Shown: positions 1 through 7,726 of the stretch, piece after piece
Numbering within the stretch: the first letter of the stretch is position 1
How the letters are laid out: each line of letters begins with the position of its first letter
Assembly (NCBI GenBank): GCA_023382575.1
Contig: JAHDWC010000018.1
Coordinates: forward strand, 1-34,476
Direction: 5' to 3'
Length of the DNA stretch: 34,476 nucleotides
From: Anaerolineales bacterium
Lineage (GTDB): Bacteria; Chloroflexota; Anaerolineae; Anaerolineales; Villigracilaceae
Made by a program: the position numbers and the translations under genes
Notes under the pieces: model-generated
Told to the model about the DNA's origin: nothing
Databases searched by the model: none
Seen by the model: the letters and a program-made list of their open reading frames with translations, nothing else

Positions 1-323
1 ATTTCAAAATCGCCAATAAAGACATCCACTTTCATGCCAGTCTTTTCGTCGTTGTAAATCTGACGTTGCGAACCATTGAGGATGTTAAATTGTTTATCCG
101 GGCTGTAGCCGACTTCAGGCATGAAGGCTTCAAACTCGCGGCGTTGTTTTTTCGCAACGGCAAAATCCAGGTCGGCAAAGTCACGCACAAAGAGCGGATG
201 ATTCCGCTTGTTGTGCGCCTGTACTGCCAGCCCGCCAATGGCACGGAGTTGAATGTTCCTTGCATTGCCCTCCTCAATCAGTCGATGCATTTCCGTCAAA
301 ATTTCCTGCGAAGTTAACGCCAT
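1..323 (-). CDS. Nucleotidyltransferase-fold protein, 3' end cut by window edge
   Basis: The reading frame begins at ATG 323 (AAGGTG five bases upstream) and runs off the left edge, so about 107 N-terminal residues are visible. They contain a helical start, then the glycine pair of IGGLAV, then an FADLDFAV stretch, and later MKVDVFIGDF. This order (GG, then D-x-D strand, then a second acidic strand) is what is seen in minimal nucleotidyltransferase and AbiEii-like folds, which move a nucleotide onto a protein or small molecule. The exact family cannot be decided without the C-terminus. It lies downstream of the APC permease gene on the same strand, separated by 57 bp holding a strong hairpin. 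It could be an orphan nucleotidyltransferase or half of a toxin-antitoxin pair; no partner is visible. Confidence 0.6.
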   Translation of the reverse strand, partial: MALTSQEILTEMHRLIEEGNARNIQLRAIGGLAVQAHNKRNHPLFVRDFADLDFAVAKKQRREFEAFMPEVGYSPDKQFNILNGSQRQIYNDEKTGMKVDVFIGDFE

Positions 324-338
324 CCATTCACCTTAAAC

Positions 339-371
339 AGATCTGACAGGTTTCAGGAACCTGTCAGATCT
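339..371. repeat. Perfect 14-bp inverted repeat (hairpin)
   Basis: Arms AGATCTGACAGGTT (339-352) and AACCTGTCAGATCT (358-371) match perfectly around the 5-base loop TCAGG. A T-rich tract (ttctatttttt) follows on the plus strand only. It sits just after the permease stop codon on the minus strand, where it may end or stabilise the permease mRNA. The T-run points the other way, where no gene ends, so a dispersed palindromic repeat is an equally good reading. Confidence 0.7.
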
Positions 372-380
372 TTCTATTTT

Positions 381-2006
381 TTATTCCACCGGAATCTCAG
401 ATTGCACCTTGCTCAGGTCGATGCCTTTGCCCTTACGGTAGGCTTTGAATCCAAAGTAGATGACCGCGGCAAGCACATAGTTCCCAAGCATGTAGTAAAT
501 CGAGCTGGTGTTTGTGATCCCGATGCCATACAAGCCGTTCGGGTCGATCAACCACTGATAGAGCAAGTAGACCAGGAATGCACCGAAGATGGTTCCCGCT
601 ACGGTAATGAGCGGAATGCCCAACACATTGTATTTGGAAATCGGCGACGAGCGATATAGGTCAGGTTTGGTATACGGCAGGATGATCGCTGAAATGGTTG
701 TGCCGAGAAAGGTCACAGCGATGACCAACGTGGAGCACAAGGTCAACGAGGCGAAGCTAAACAGGTTGTAATTGAAAAGATACGCCACCAGCACAGACGG
801 GACGACCATCAGCAACAACGCATTGACCGGTGTCCCCGTGCGTTCGTCCACCTTCGCGACCGATTCGGGTAGCAAACGGTCGAACGCGGCGGCGAAAATA
901 ACGCGGGTGGACGAAAGGAACACAGTAGCGCACCAGCCGAACCACCACAAACTCATCAGCGCCACAACGATAAACTGGACGAGTTTATTCGTCGTTAAGA
1001 AAGAAGCGAGCAGAGCTGGGTACGGCCAAACCGGAAGTGCCGGAATGACATCTGTATAGCCCCAAGCATAATTCCACCACGCCGCGCCTGCCTGCACATA
1101 GAATTCCCAGCCCATCGTGTTGCGGATGGAAAAGAGCAGGATGATCCCCAACAAGGTGGTGATGCCAAGCGCCGAACCCATGCCAGCCATGTTTCGTTTG
1201 AAATCCGTCGCGCCGCGGACTTCGCCATAGAGTGTCGCGCCCCAGTTCGGCCATAAATTGAAGAAGACCATATACGGAATGACAAGGAATACCACGGAAA
1301 GCGAGCCGCCCGCAAATGGCGTGATCGCGCCAGCCTCGGTGCCGAGTTGAACCGTCGCATCATAGACGCCGGGAGCCGCACCAAACATGGAAGTGGCATT
1401 CGCCTCCAAACCAGATTTGAACGCTTCAGGCGAACCGGTCAGCAAGAGCACAATCACAATCAACAGACCGAGCATCCCACCATAGAAAGAGAATTTCTGA
1501 ATGCGGGCATAGGTCTTCATGCCGAGCATGATAAATCCGCTGACGATGGCAAGCGTGATGATCGAAGCCGTGAACGCGCCATTTTGAGTCCCTGCAAACC
1601 AAAGCGCGATATCTTTCAAACCGAGCACACCCAAAATGGGCACCAACACAATATGACGGAACATATCACCGTAGAGCGGAACCCACAGCCACAGGATGAA
1701 CCACCAACCCGTCACAGCCAGGATAAAACCAGCCGCTCCGCCAAGGATGCGGCTCTGCCAGACGTAGTCACCGCCCGAGCGCGGCATCACCGCGATCAAC
1801 GCGGCATAGACCACCACTTCAAAGAAGATGAAGATCGCACTGATGATAAGCGCATTCACCATCCCACCTTCGAAGTAATACATCTGACTAAAGCTGTACA
1901 AACCCAGTGTGATCAGGTTGATGGAAAACAACGCGTAGACGAACGCGTCGAAGACCGACCACGAGCGGACAAGCCCAGTCGCTTTACGGACAAACAAGTT
2001 GCTCAT
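381..2006 (-). CDS. APC-superfamily amino acid permease
   Basis: A 541-residue integral membrane protein with about twelve to fourteen hydrophobic helices. It carries the APC-family signature MPRSGGDYVW near residue 75 after TM2, the loop typical of amino acid/polyamine permeases that use a proton or sodium gradient or exchange. ATG 2006 is chosen over a longer in-frame start at 2045 because GAGGAGAG lies seven bases upstream of it. The gene is 52 bp behind the phosphoesterase gene on the same strand and may share its transcript. The substrate cannot be told from sequence. The length is slightly above the usual 450-500 residues, mainly because of long extracytoplasmic loops and C-terminal helices. 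Confidence 0.85.
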   Translation of the reverse strand: MSNLFVRKATGLVRSWSVFDAFVYALFSINLITLGLYSFSQMYYFEGGMVNALIISAIFIFFEVVVYAALIAVMPRSGGDYVWQSRILGGAAGFILAVTGWWFILWLWVPLYGDMFRHIVLVPILGVLGLKDIALWFAGTQNGAFTASIITLAIVSGFIMLGMKTYARIQKFSFYGGMLGLLIVIVLLLTGSPEAFKSGLEANATSMFGAAPGVYDATVQLGTEAGAITPFAGGSLSVVFLVIPYMVFFNLWPNWGATLYGEVRGATDFKRNMAGMGSALGITTLLGIILLFSIRNTMGWEFYVQAGAAWWNYAWGYTDVIPALPVWPYPALLASFLTTNKLVQFIVVALMSLWWFGWCATVFLSSTRVIFAAAFDRLLPESVAKVDERTGTPVNALLLMVVPSVLVAYLFNYNLFSFASLTLCSTLVIAVTFLGTTISAIILPYTKPDLYRSSPISKYNVLGIPLITVAGTIFGAFLVYLLYQWLIDPNGLYGIGITNTSSIYYMLGNYVLAAVIYFGFKAYRKGKGIDLSKVQSEIPVE

Positions 2007-2058
2007 AACACTCTCCTCTTTTGGCGTTTTTGATTGTAGAGACACATGTCCTACAAAG

Positions 2059-3000
2059 TTAACCTGTTGTCAAAACGTAATCTTCCACCTTCTTCTTTCC
2101 AAGCCGGACAATGGCACCCAACAGCGTCCCCTGCTCATACATCGAACCGGGATTGATGCACAACGTCTTGCCGATGCGCGAAACGCCGCGCCCTTCATGG
2201 ATGTGACCGTGCAATCCCAAAAGCGGCTGTGTTTTCTCGATGGCTTCGCGCAGCGCAGTCGAACCGACCGGCTTCAGCGACTGCCCCGCCATTTTGGGGC
2301 GCAAATTTTCATCCAACTCAGGCGCTTCATCGAGATTCGATTTATAAGGTGGCACATGGATGTTGAAGATGGCAGTGTGCGGATCTTTGAGCTGTGAGAT
2401 CATCGCCTCATACCGGACTTTGAGTTGATCCTCATCCTCTTCACGATGCGTATCCCAAGGCGTGCGGTTGGACCAGCCCGATGCGATCATCTCATGTCCG
2501 CTCTTCAAGTTTGTGACTCGTCCCTCTGCCAGCACCACGCTCTTGCTGGCGCGGACAATTTCATCGACTTCGTCCATGTCATCGTTACCCGGGCAACAGT
2601 AGACGGTCATCCCTGTCCCTTCGAGTTTTTTATCTGCCAATTCCATCCATTGTTGCACAACCTTGAGCACTTCCTGCAAAAAGATTTTGCCTACACGCTC
2701 CGGGTCTTTCTCCAACTCAGCGATCTCATCGGGCGTCGTCAAATACGGATAGTAACCACGGCTGCGGACACGCTTTTTCATGTCCGTCAGTTCGTCGTCG
2801 TTCGTAATATCAAACACCTGTTCCAGCAAAGTGACGCGGTAATTCGTCCCACCCTGATGAATGAACGGGACGACCGCCTTGCCCGTCATGTCGCCGCCGA
2901 GGATCAACTGATCGGCGTTATAAAACTTCCCCGCATTGAGAAACTTGCTCCAGCAAATATCCGACCCGTGAATGTCTGTGGCGAAAAAAATAGTGGTCAC
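2059..3000 (-). CDS. Calcineurin-like metallophosphoesterase
   Basis: A 313-residue cytosolic protein with the full metallophosphoesterase motif set in order: TDIHGS (D9, H11), LGGDMTG (D37), CCPGNDD, FNIHVPP and GLHGHIHEG, then INPGS. These residues bind the two metal ions that hydrolyse a phosphomonoester or phosphodiester. The start is taken as GTG 3000, seven bases after AAAGGA; a longer frame from 3087 would add about 29 residues before the first beta strand and lacks a ribosome site. The substrate is unknown. The ~100-residue helical insertion between the GGD and GND motifs is larger than in YfcE-type enzymes. The APC permease gene follows in the same direction. Confidence 0.85.
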   Translation of the reverse strand: MTTIFFATDIHGSDICWSKFLNAGKFYNADQLILGGDMTGKAVVPFIHQGGTNYRVTLLEQVFDITNDDELTDMKKRVRSRGYYPYLTTPDEIAELEKDPERVGKIFLQEVLKVVQQWMELADKKLEGTGMTVYCCPGNDDMDEVDEIVRASKSVVLAEGRVTNLKSGHEMIASGWSNRTPWDTHREEDEDQLKVRYEAMISQLKDPHTAIFNIHVPPYKSNLDEAPELDENLRPKMAGQSLKPVGSTALREAIEKTQPLLGLHGHIHEGRGVSRIGKTLCINPGSMYEQGTLLGAIVRLGKKKVEDYVLTTG

Positions 3001-3055
3001 ATGCAAATCCTTTGACGATGAAATGGCTTGCAGAGGTGGTGCGAATATCGGATTA

Positions 3056-3083
3056 ATTATACTCACCGAAGCCGGGATTGCAA
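3056..3083 (-). promoter_or_regulatory. Probable promoter of the phosphoesterase gene
   Basis: On the minus strand, TTGCAA (3083-3078) is separated by 16 bp from a consensus TATAAT (3061-3056). This predicts a leader of about 50 nt before GTG 3000 with its AAAGGA site. Confidence 0.5.
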
Positions 3084-3153
3084 CCAATTCTCAAGAATGG
3101 ACATCGGACACTTCGATCTTTGTCCATTTTGTCACAACGTGTCGAGTGACATC

Positions 3154-3182
3154 TTCAAAATCGGCTGGATACATGCTATAGT
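3154..3182 (+). promoter_or_regulatory. Probable promoter of the PilZ gene
   Basis: TTCAAA (3154-3159), a 17-bp spacer, then TATAGT (3177-3182). The expected start near 3189 gives a leader of about 28 nt containing the AGGAG site of the PilZ gene. Confidence 0.45.
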
Positions 3183-3216
3183 CTTAGTGTGTCTTTGATG
3201 CGAACAGGAGATTGCC

Positions 3217-3570
3217 ATGTTTGATAAACGTAAAGACCAACGCAAGAAACTGACCTCCTTTGTGCCGGTCTATGCTCTTAATCCCAAAACCCTGCTCGGG
3301 TACCTGGAAGACCTGACCATTCACGGCGCCAGAGTGGTGGGAGATGTTTCATTGGAAACGGGGAAGTTGGTGACTCTCTCCATCGAATTCCCCGAAGGGA
3401 TCCCCAACGTACCGCCTTACCCATTTGCCATCCACGCCCGTGTGGCCAGAGCCTATAGCGACGAAGCTAAGTATGAAAACCTTGGTTTCGAATTCATCGA
3501 TGTAACCGATGAGCAGAATGCAATCCTCGAATCTGTGCTTCAAAGATATGAGTTTAAGCGGGCTGCATAA
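3217..3570 (+). CDS. PilZ-domain protein (probable c-di-GMP receptor)
   Basis: A single-domain protein of 117 residues. It has the two PilZ signatures that grip cyclic di-GMP: RxxxR near the N-terminus (R5 and R9 in DKRKDQR) and a D-x-S/T-x-x-G motif (D32, T34, G37 in DLTIHG). In PilZ proteins these surround the beta barrel that changes shape on ligand binding. The second motif has Thr instead of the usual Ser. There is no attached output domain, so it probably acts by binding a partner protein, for example a motility or surface-polysaccharide component. AGGAG lies seven bases before the ATG. The gene stands alone between its own promoter and a strong terminator. Confidence 0.8.
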   Translation: MFDKRKDQRKKLTSFVPVYALNPKTLLGYLEDLTIHGARVVGDVSLETGKLVTLSIEFPEGIPNVPPYPFAIHARVARAYSDEAKYENLGFEFIDVTDEQNAILESVLQRYEFKRAA

Positions 3571-3582
3571 ATTTTGCGTAGC

Positions 3583-3622
3583 AAAAAGAACAGACAGTCG
3601 AAATAATGTCTGTTCTTTTTTT
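3583..3622 (+). terminator. Rho-independent terminator after the PilZ gene
   Basis: Arms aaaaaGAACAGACA (3583-3596) and TGTCTGTTCTTTTT (3607-3620) enclose a 10-base loop and end in a run of seven T. Confidence 0.9.
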
Positions 3623-3771
3623 ATTTCAGATTTCATGACATTTGTTACAGAGCGAAAAAAGAGATTGGTCGTAAAATAAATAGGTCATTGGAGACCGAAT
3701 GGCAACACACAGGGGCACACGCCAGGCTCGCTACCCAAAATTTGACGCAACCTCAAATTTCAGGAGAAAAA

Positions 3772-5154
3772 ATGACCAAGCACCCCTATCCACCCGAACC
3801 GTTCCGCATCAAAGTCGTGGAACCCATCCGTCTCATTCCGCGTGAAGCGCGCGAGGCTGCTTTAAAAGAAGCGGGCTACAACCTCTTCCTCATGAAAGCC
3901 GAAGACATGTTCATTGACCTGTTAACCGACTCCGGCACTGGAGCGATGAGTCAGGAACAATGGGCAGCCATCATGCGCGGCGACGAGTCGTATGCGGGCG
4001 CGCGCTCGTATCATCGGCTCAAAGCTGCCGTTGAAGATGTGTTCGGGTTCAAGCACTTCATGCCCACCCATCAAGGTCGCGCCGCTGAAAATATTCTTGC
4101 GGCGGTCTTGGTCAAGCCGGGTCAGTGGGTACCGAGCAACATGCACTTCGACACGACGGATGCCAACATCCGCGCACGGCATGGTCGCCCCGCCAACCTC
4201 GTCATCGACGAAGCCAGCGACCCTGAGAACCGCCATCCCTTCAAGGGCAATATGGATATCAACAAGCTCAAGGCTTTCATCGCAAAGTATGGGCGTGAAC
4301 AAATTCCAATGGGCATGATCACCGTCACGAACAATGCCGGAGGCGGTCAACCCGTTTCGATGGAGAATCTCAAAGCCGTCTCGCAGGTCTATCACGAGAA
4401 CGACATTCCTTTCTTTATCGACGCTGCCCGCTATGCCGAAAACTGTTTCTTCATCAAACAGCGTGAACCCGGCTATGAAAACAAATCGGTCAAAGAGATT
4501 GCACGTGAAATGTTCTCACTGGCAGATGGCATGACCATGTCCGCAAAGAAAGATGCCATCGTCAACATCGGCGGTCTGTTGTGTTTGAATGACGATACGC
4601 TTTTCCAAAATTTAAAGAATGAGTTGATCCTGCGCGAGGGCTTCCCCACCTATGGCGGACTCGCTGGTCGTGATCTGGATGCGATGGCGGTCGGATTGTA
4701 CGAAGGCTTGGATGAAGACTATCTCTCGTATCGCCTTGGGCAAACAGCCTATCTCGCCTCACGCCTGAACGACAACGGGATTCCCACCATTCAGCCAACC
4801 GGCGGACATGGCGTGTACGTCAATGCCGGAGCCATCTTCCCGCACATCCCCAATTATGAATTCCCCGCTCAGGCTCTGGCTGTGGAACTCTATCGCGAAG
4901 GCGGCATTCGCGGTGTGGAGATCGGATCGGTCATGTTCGCCTGTCTCGACCCGGAAGATAACACTTGGCATTACCCCGCGCTTGAGTTATTGCGTCTCGC
5001 CATCCCGCGCCGAACCTACACCCAAAGCCATCTCGACTATGTGGCAGATTGTCTCGCCGCCATCAAATCTCGAGCGAATAAAGTAAAAGGTTACAAGTTC
5101 ACCTACGCTCCAGAGTTACTGCGTCACTTCACAGCGCGGTTCGAGCCGCTGTAA
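3772..5154 (+). CDS. tnaA: Tryptophanase (tryptophan indole-lyase)
   Basis: A 460-residue PLP enzyme of the beta-eliminating lyase family that splits tryptophan into indole, pyruvate and ammonia. The PLP lysine is K260 in MTMSAKKDAIV, with D217/R220 in FIDAAR. Two positions separate it from the close relative tyrosine phenol-lyase: FDTT (D127), where the tyrosine enzyme has FTTT, and VEIGS (I384), where that enzyme has an arginine. Both match tryptophanase. H346 (GGHG) is also kept. ATG 3772 follows AGGAGA; an in-frame TTG at 3688 has no support. No TnaC-like leader peptide or TnaB transporter is seen. The gene ends in its own terminator, so it appears monocistronic. Confidence 0.88.
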   Translation: MTKHPYPPEPFRIKVVEPIRLIPREAREAALKEAGYNLFLMKAEDMFIDLLTDSGTGAMSQEQWAAIMRGDESYAGARSYHRLKAAVEDVFGFKHFMPTHQGRAAENILAAVLVKPGQWVPSNMHFDTTDANIRARHGRPANLVIDEASDPENRHPFKGNMDINKLKAFIAKYGREQIPMGMITVTNNAGGGQPVSMENLKAVSQVYHENDIPFFIDAARYAENCFFIKQREPGYENKSVKEIAREMFSLADGMTMSAKKDAIVNIGGLLCLNDDTLFQNLKNELILREGFPTYGGLAGRDLDAMAVGLYEGLDEDYLSYRLGQTAYLASRLNDNGIPTIQPTGGHGVYVNAGAIFPHIPNYEFPAQALAVELYREGGIRGVEIGSVMFACLDPEDNTWHYPALELLRLAIPRRTYTQSHLDYVADCLAAIKSRANKVKGYKFTYAPELLRHFTARFEPL

Positions 5155-5174
5155 CTGACGATTGACCATAGATA

Positions 5175-5206
5175 ACGGACGATAGACCATCTATCGTCCG
5201 TTTTTT
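5175..5206 (+). terminator. Rho-independent terminator of tnaA
   Basis: Arms ACGGACGATAGA (5175-5186) and TCTATCGTCCGT (5190-5201) enclose the loop CCA and are followed by T-run 5201-5206. The right arm carries part of a word repeated elsewhere in the window (see findings). Confidence 0.88.
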
Positions 5207-5222
5207 AATGAAAAACTGGGGC

Positions 5223-5259
5223 TTGACTTAGAGCACACTCTAAGATGTAAACTAGGGGT
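5223..5259 (+). promoter_or_regulatory. MerR-type promoter/operator with leaderless start
   Basis: The -35 box TTGACT (5223-5228) and the -10 box TAAACT (5248-5253) are 19 bp apart, the over-long spacing that MerR proteins correct by twisting DNA. Inside lies a perfect palindrome: CTTAGAG (5227-5233), CACA, CTCTAAG (5238-5244). Only six bases separate the -10 from the ATG at 5260, so transcription should start at or next to the A of the start codon. The regulator therefore very likely controls its own operon. Confidence 0.85.
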
Positions 5260-5655
5260 ATGGATATCCAAAATAAGAAACTCACCATTCAAGAAGTTGC
5301 CAAAGCGACCGGGTTGACGCCGCACACGCTTCGTTATTACGAGCGCATTGGGTTGATCCATCCCATCAACCGCGAGGAGAACACCCGCCGCTGTTACACC
5401 ATGGACGATGTCGGCTGGATCGAATTTCTGCTCAAGCTGCGGGCTACGGGCATGTCCATCAAGGACATGCAGCGTTATGCGGAATTGCAGCGTCAGGGTG
5501 ACGAAACGCTGCCAGAGCGGGTCGAGATGTTGAAGTCGTTGCGGGATAAGGTTGAGTCTCATATTGAAGAAATGAACGAACACTTGAAGCTGATCCATTA
5601 CAAGATCGACTACTACTCGAAAGTGGTCGAAGAAAGGGAATTGGTAAAGGTATGA
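5260..5655 (+). CDS. MerR-family transcriptional regulator
   Basis: A 131-residue regulator. The winged helix-turn-helix starts at residue 8 (LTIQEVAKATGL, then TLRYYERIGL), followed by the wing region and a long C-terminal coiled coil from about residue 80 that would form the antiparallel dimer. No cysteine pair or metal-binding loop is seen at the C-terminus, so it is not a metal sensor; the small effector region resembles regulators of aldehyde/reductase genes. It is the first gene of a three-gene operon with two aldo/keto reductases and overlaps the next gene by ATGA. AGGGG lies only one base before the ATG, too close to act as a ribosome site. Confidence 0.9.
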   Translation: MDIQNKKLTIQEVAKATGLTPHTLRYYERIGLIHPINREENTRRCYTMDDVGWIEFLLKLRATGMSIKDMQRYAELQRQGDETLPERVEMLKSLRDKVESHIEEMNEHLKLIHYKIDYYSKVVEERELVKV

Positions 5656-6593
5656 AACTGCGTCCATTTGGAAAGACTGGCATGAACGTCTCAGAGATCG
5701 GGCTTGGGGCGTGGCAGTTGGCAAACCCCGATTGGGGAATAAACGATAAAGCTGAAGCATTGAAGATCGTGCAAAAGTCGCTTGAGGCGGGCTGTACCTT
5801 CTTCGACACCGCTCCCGGCTACGGTGGAGGAAGAAGCGAGGAACTTCTCGGCGAAGGCTTGAAGTCCGTTCGCAAGGATATCATCCTTTGCACGAAGTTC
5901 AGTTACTACAATGAAAAGCATGAAAGCGAATGGAAGGCGGAGCATGTGCGTCCCGTCCTTGAGGGCAGTTTCAAACGCCTGCAAACCGATTATGTGGACA
6001 TTCTGCTGCTGCACAATCCGCCGCGCGAATTGATGGATGGAAATGTTTCGGCGGAGTTGTATGCCGAGATGGAGCAACTCAAGACCGAAGGCAAGATCCG
6101 CGCGTACGGTGTTTCGCTTGATTGGCGCGTTGAATTGGAGAACGTGCTGGATACAACCAAAAGCAAAGCGGCAGAAGTTTTCTTCAATGCTTTGTATCAA
6201 GACTGTCTGCCTGCTTTTGCAAAGGCACAGTCACAAGGCATGGGATTGATCGTCAAAGTGCCATTGGACTCGGGCTGGCTTTCGGGACGCTATCGGGGGA
6301 ATCATAAATTTGATGATGTGCGCAGCCGTTGGTCGCCGGATGTATTGAAGCGCCGCAGCGATCTGGTGGAAAAATTTGCGGCGCTTGTTCCCGAAGGAAC
6401 TTCAATGGCTCATGCGGCATTGCAATTCGTGCTGGCACAACCAGAAGTTTCCACGGTGATCCCCGGCGCGAAGACCGTGGAGCAGGCATTGGATAACTTC
6501 GCCGCCGCAGATAAACACTTGAGCGCCGAAACTGTTCAGGCGATGCGCGCTCTGTGGACAAATGAGATCGAGAGCAATCCATTGCCGTGGTAG
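5652..6593 (+). CDS. Aldo/keto reductase 1
   Basis: A 313-residue TIM-barrel oxidoreductase that reduces carbonyls with NADPH. The catalytic tetrad is visible: D52 and Y57 (FFDTAPGYGGG), K82 (LCTKFSYY) and H121 (LLLHNPP). The C-terminal VIPGAKTVEQ segment is the usual cofactor phosphate-binding loop. Its ATG overlaps the merR stop by four bases, so translation is probably coupled. The substrate is not predictable; the MerR context suggests a stress aldehyde or sugar-derived carbonyl. Confidence 0.9.
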   Translation: MKLRPFGKTGMNVSEIGLGAWQLANPDWGINDKAEALKIVQKSLEAGCTFFDTAPGYGGGRSEELLGEGLKSVRKDIILCTKFSYYNEKHESEWKAEHVRPVLEGSFKRLQTDYVDILLLHNPPRELMDGNVSAELYAEMEQLKTEGKIRAYGVSLDWRVELENVLDTTKSKAAEVFFNALYQDCLPAFAKAQSQGMGLIVKVPLDSGWLSGRYRGNHKFDDVRSRWSPDVLKRRSDLVEKFAALVPEGTSMAHAALQFVLAQPEVSTVIPGAKTVEQALDNFAAADKHLSAETVQAMRALWTNEIESNPLPW

Positions 6594-6623
6594 AGGGCAG
6601 ATTTTTAGGAAAGGAAAATCAAA

Positions 6624-7604
6624 ATGAGCACAATCACTGGAATGTCACAAAGAACACTTGGGCGTTCTGAAATTAAAGTCAGCCCTATGGGGTTGGGATG
6701 TTGGGCAATTGGCGGACCTTGGAAATGGCTGGACGGCGAAGGCGGTTGGGGCGACATCGACGATAACGAGTCAGTGCGCGCGATTCATGCTGCGCTTGAT
6801 CTTGGAATCAATTTCTTCGATACCGCCGCCAACTACGGGACAGGTCACAGCGAGTGGATATTGGCGCGCGCCTTGGAAGGTAAACGCGATAAAGCGGTCA
6901 TCGCCACCAAGTTTGGCTTCAAGGTGGATGAGGCGAAAAAACAGGTCACCTTCCGCGATGATGACCATCTCTTGCATGTTCGTCAAGAATGTGAAGACAG
7001 CCTGCGCCGCCTCAATACCGATGTGATTGACCTGTATCAACTGCATGTGTGGGACTACCCGATTGAAAAAGTCCCTGCGATGTTGGATGTATTGGATGGG
7101 CTTGTAAAGGATGGCAAGATCCGCTATTACGGCTGGAGCACGGACTCTGTCGAGAACGCGCGCGAGTTCGCCAAAGGCAAGCATTGCGTCTCGATTCAGC
7201 ATGACTTGAATGTGATTCTCGATACACCAGACATGCTGGCGGCATGTGAAGAATTAAATCTTGCCAGTGTGAATCGCAGTCCGTTGGCACGCGGGGCGCT
7301 GAGCGGAAAATATTCAAAAAATGCGACCTTCCCGCAAAACGATGTCCGCAATGATACCTGGTCTAAAGATCATTTCTTCGCGCCGACGCTTGAACAGTTG
7401 GAGAAGATCCGCGAAATTCTGACTAGCAACGGGCGGACGTTGGTGCAGGGCGCACTGGCATGGATCTGGGCGCGCAGTGAAAAGACTGTTCCGATCCCCG
7501 GCTTCAAGACCGTGGCGCAGGTGGAAGAAAATGCAAAGGCAATGCAGTTTGGACCACTGACGAAGGAACAGATGAAAGAGATCGATTCGTTGTTGGGAAG
7601 ATAA
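6624..7604 (+). CDS. Aldo/keto reductase 2
   Basis: A second, clearly distinct member of the same family, 326 residues, with tetrad D66/Y71 (FFDTAANYGTGHSE), K96 (IATKFGF) and H141 (YQLHVW). VPIPGFKTVAQ near the C-terminus should bind the NADP phosphate. An insertion around residues 30-47 (rich in Gly and Trp, after LGCWAIGG) distinguishes it from reductase 1 and is usual in the YajO/general-stress subgroup. AGGAAAGG lies upstream of the ATG, 30 bp behind reductase 1, so both are likely co-transcribed from the MerR promoter. Confidence 0.9.
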   Translation: MSTITGMSQRTLGRSEIKVSPMGLGCWAIGGPWKWLDGEGGWGDIDDNESVRAIHAALDLGINFFDTAANYGTGHSEWILARALEGKRDKAVIATKFGFKVDEAKKQVTFRDDDHLLHVRQECEDSLRRLNTDVIDLYQLHVWDYPIEKVPAMLDVLDGLVKDGKIRYYGWSTDSVENAREFAKGKHCVSIQHDLNVILDTPDMLAACEELNLASVNRSPLARGALSGKYSKNATFPQNDVRNDTWSKDHFFAPTLEQLEKIREILTSNGRTLVQGALAWIWARSEKTVPIPGFKTVAQVEENAKAMQFGPLTKEQMKEIDSLLGR

Positions 7605-7605
7605 T

Positions 7606-7664
7606 TCCCATTGCGAAAATGGGAGATGGACGGTAGCTCATGGTTCATGGTCTATCGTCCATCT
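7606..7664 (+). terminator. Two adjacent hairpins after the reductase operon
   Basis: TCCCATT/AATGGGA (7606-7612, 7618-7624) is directly followed by a 13-bp stem with one G-T pair (7624-7636 with 7652-7664). The T-run is poor, so it may be a weak terminator or mRNA-stabilising repeat. The second stem contains a 14-base word shared in inverted orientation with the tnaA terminator. Confidence 0.55.
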
Positions 7665-7726
7665 TCGTATTTAAAGATAGAATCGGTCGAGCGTAAACCA
7701 AATCCCAAGCCAAAGTGAGGAACGCA

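Noticed and set aside
3623-3771. TnaC-like leader peptide controlling tnaA
   Set aside because: No short frame with the Trp...Pro pattern and no Rho-type layout was found. An in-frame TTG at 3688 only extends tnaA without a ribosome site.
3772-5154. Tyrosine phenol-lyase instead of tryptophanase
   Set aside because: The two discriminating positions read Asp in FDTT and Ile in VEIGS, as in tryptophanase; the tyrosine enzyme has Thr and Arg there.
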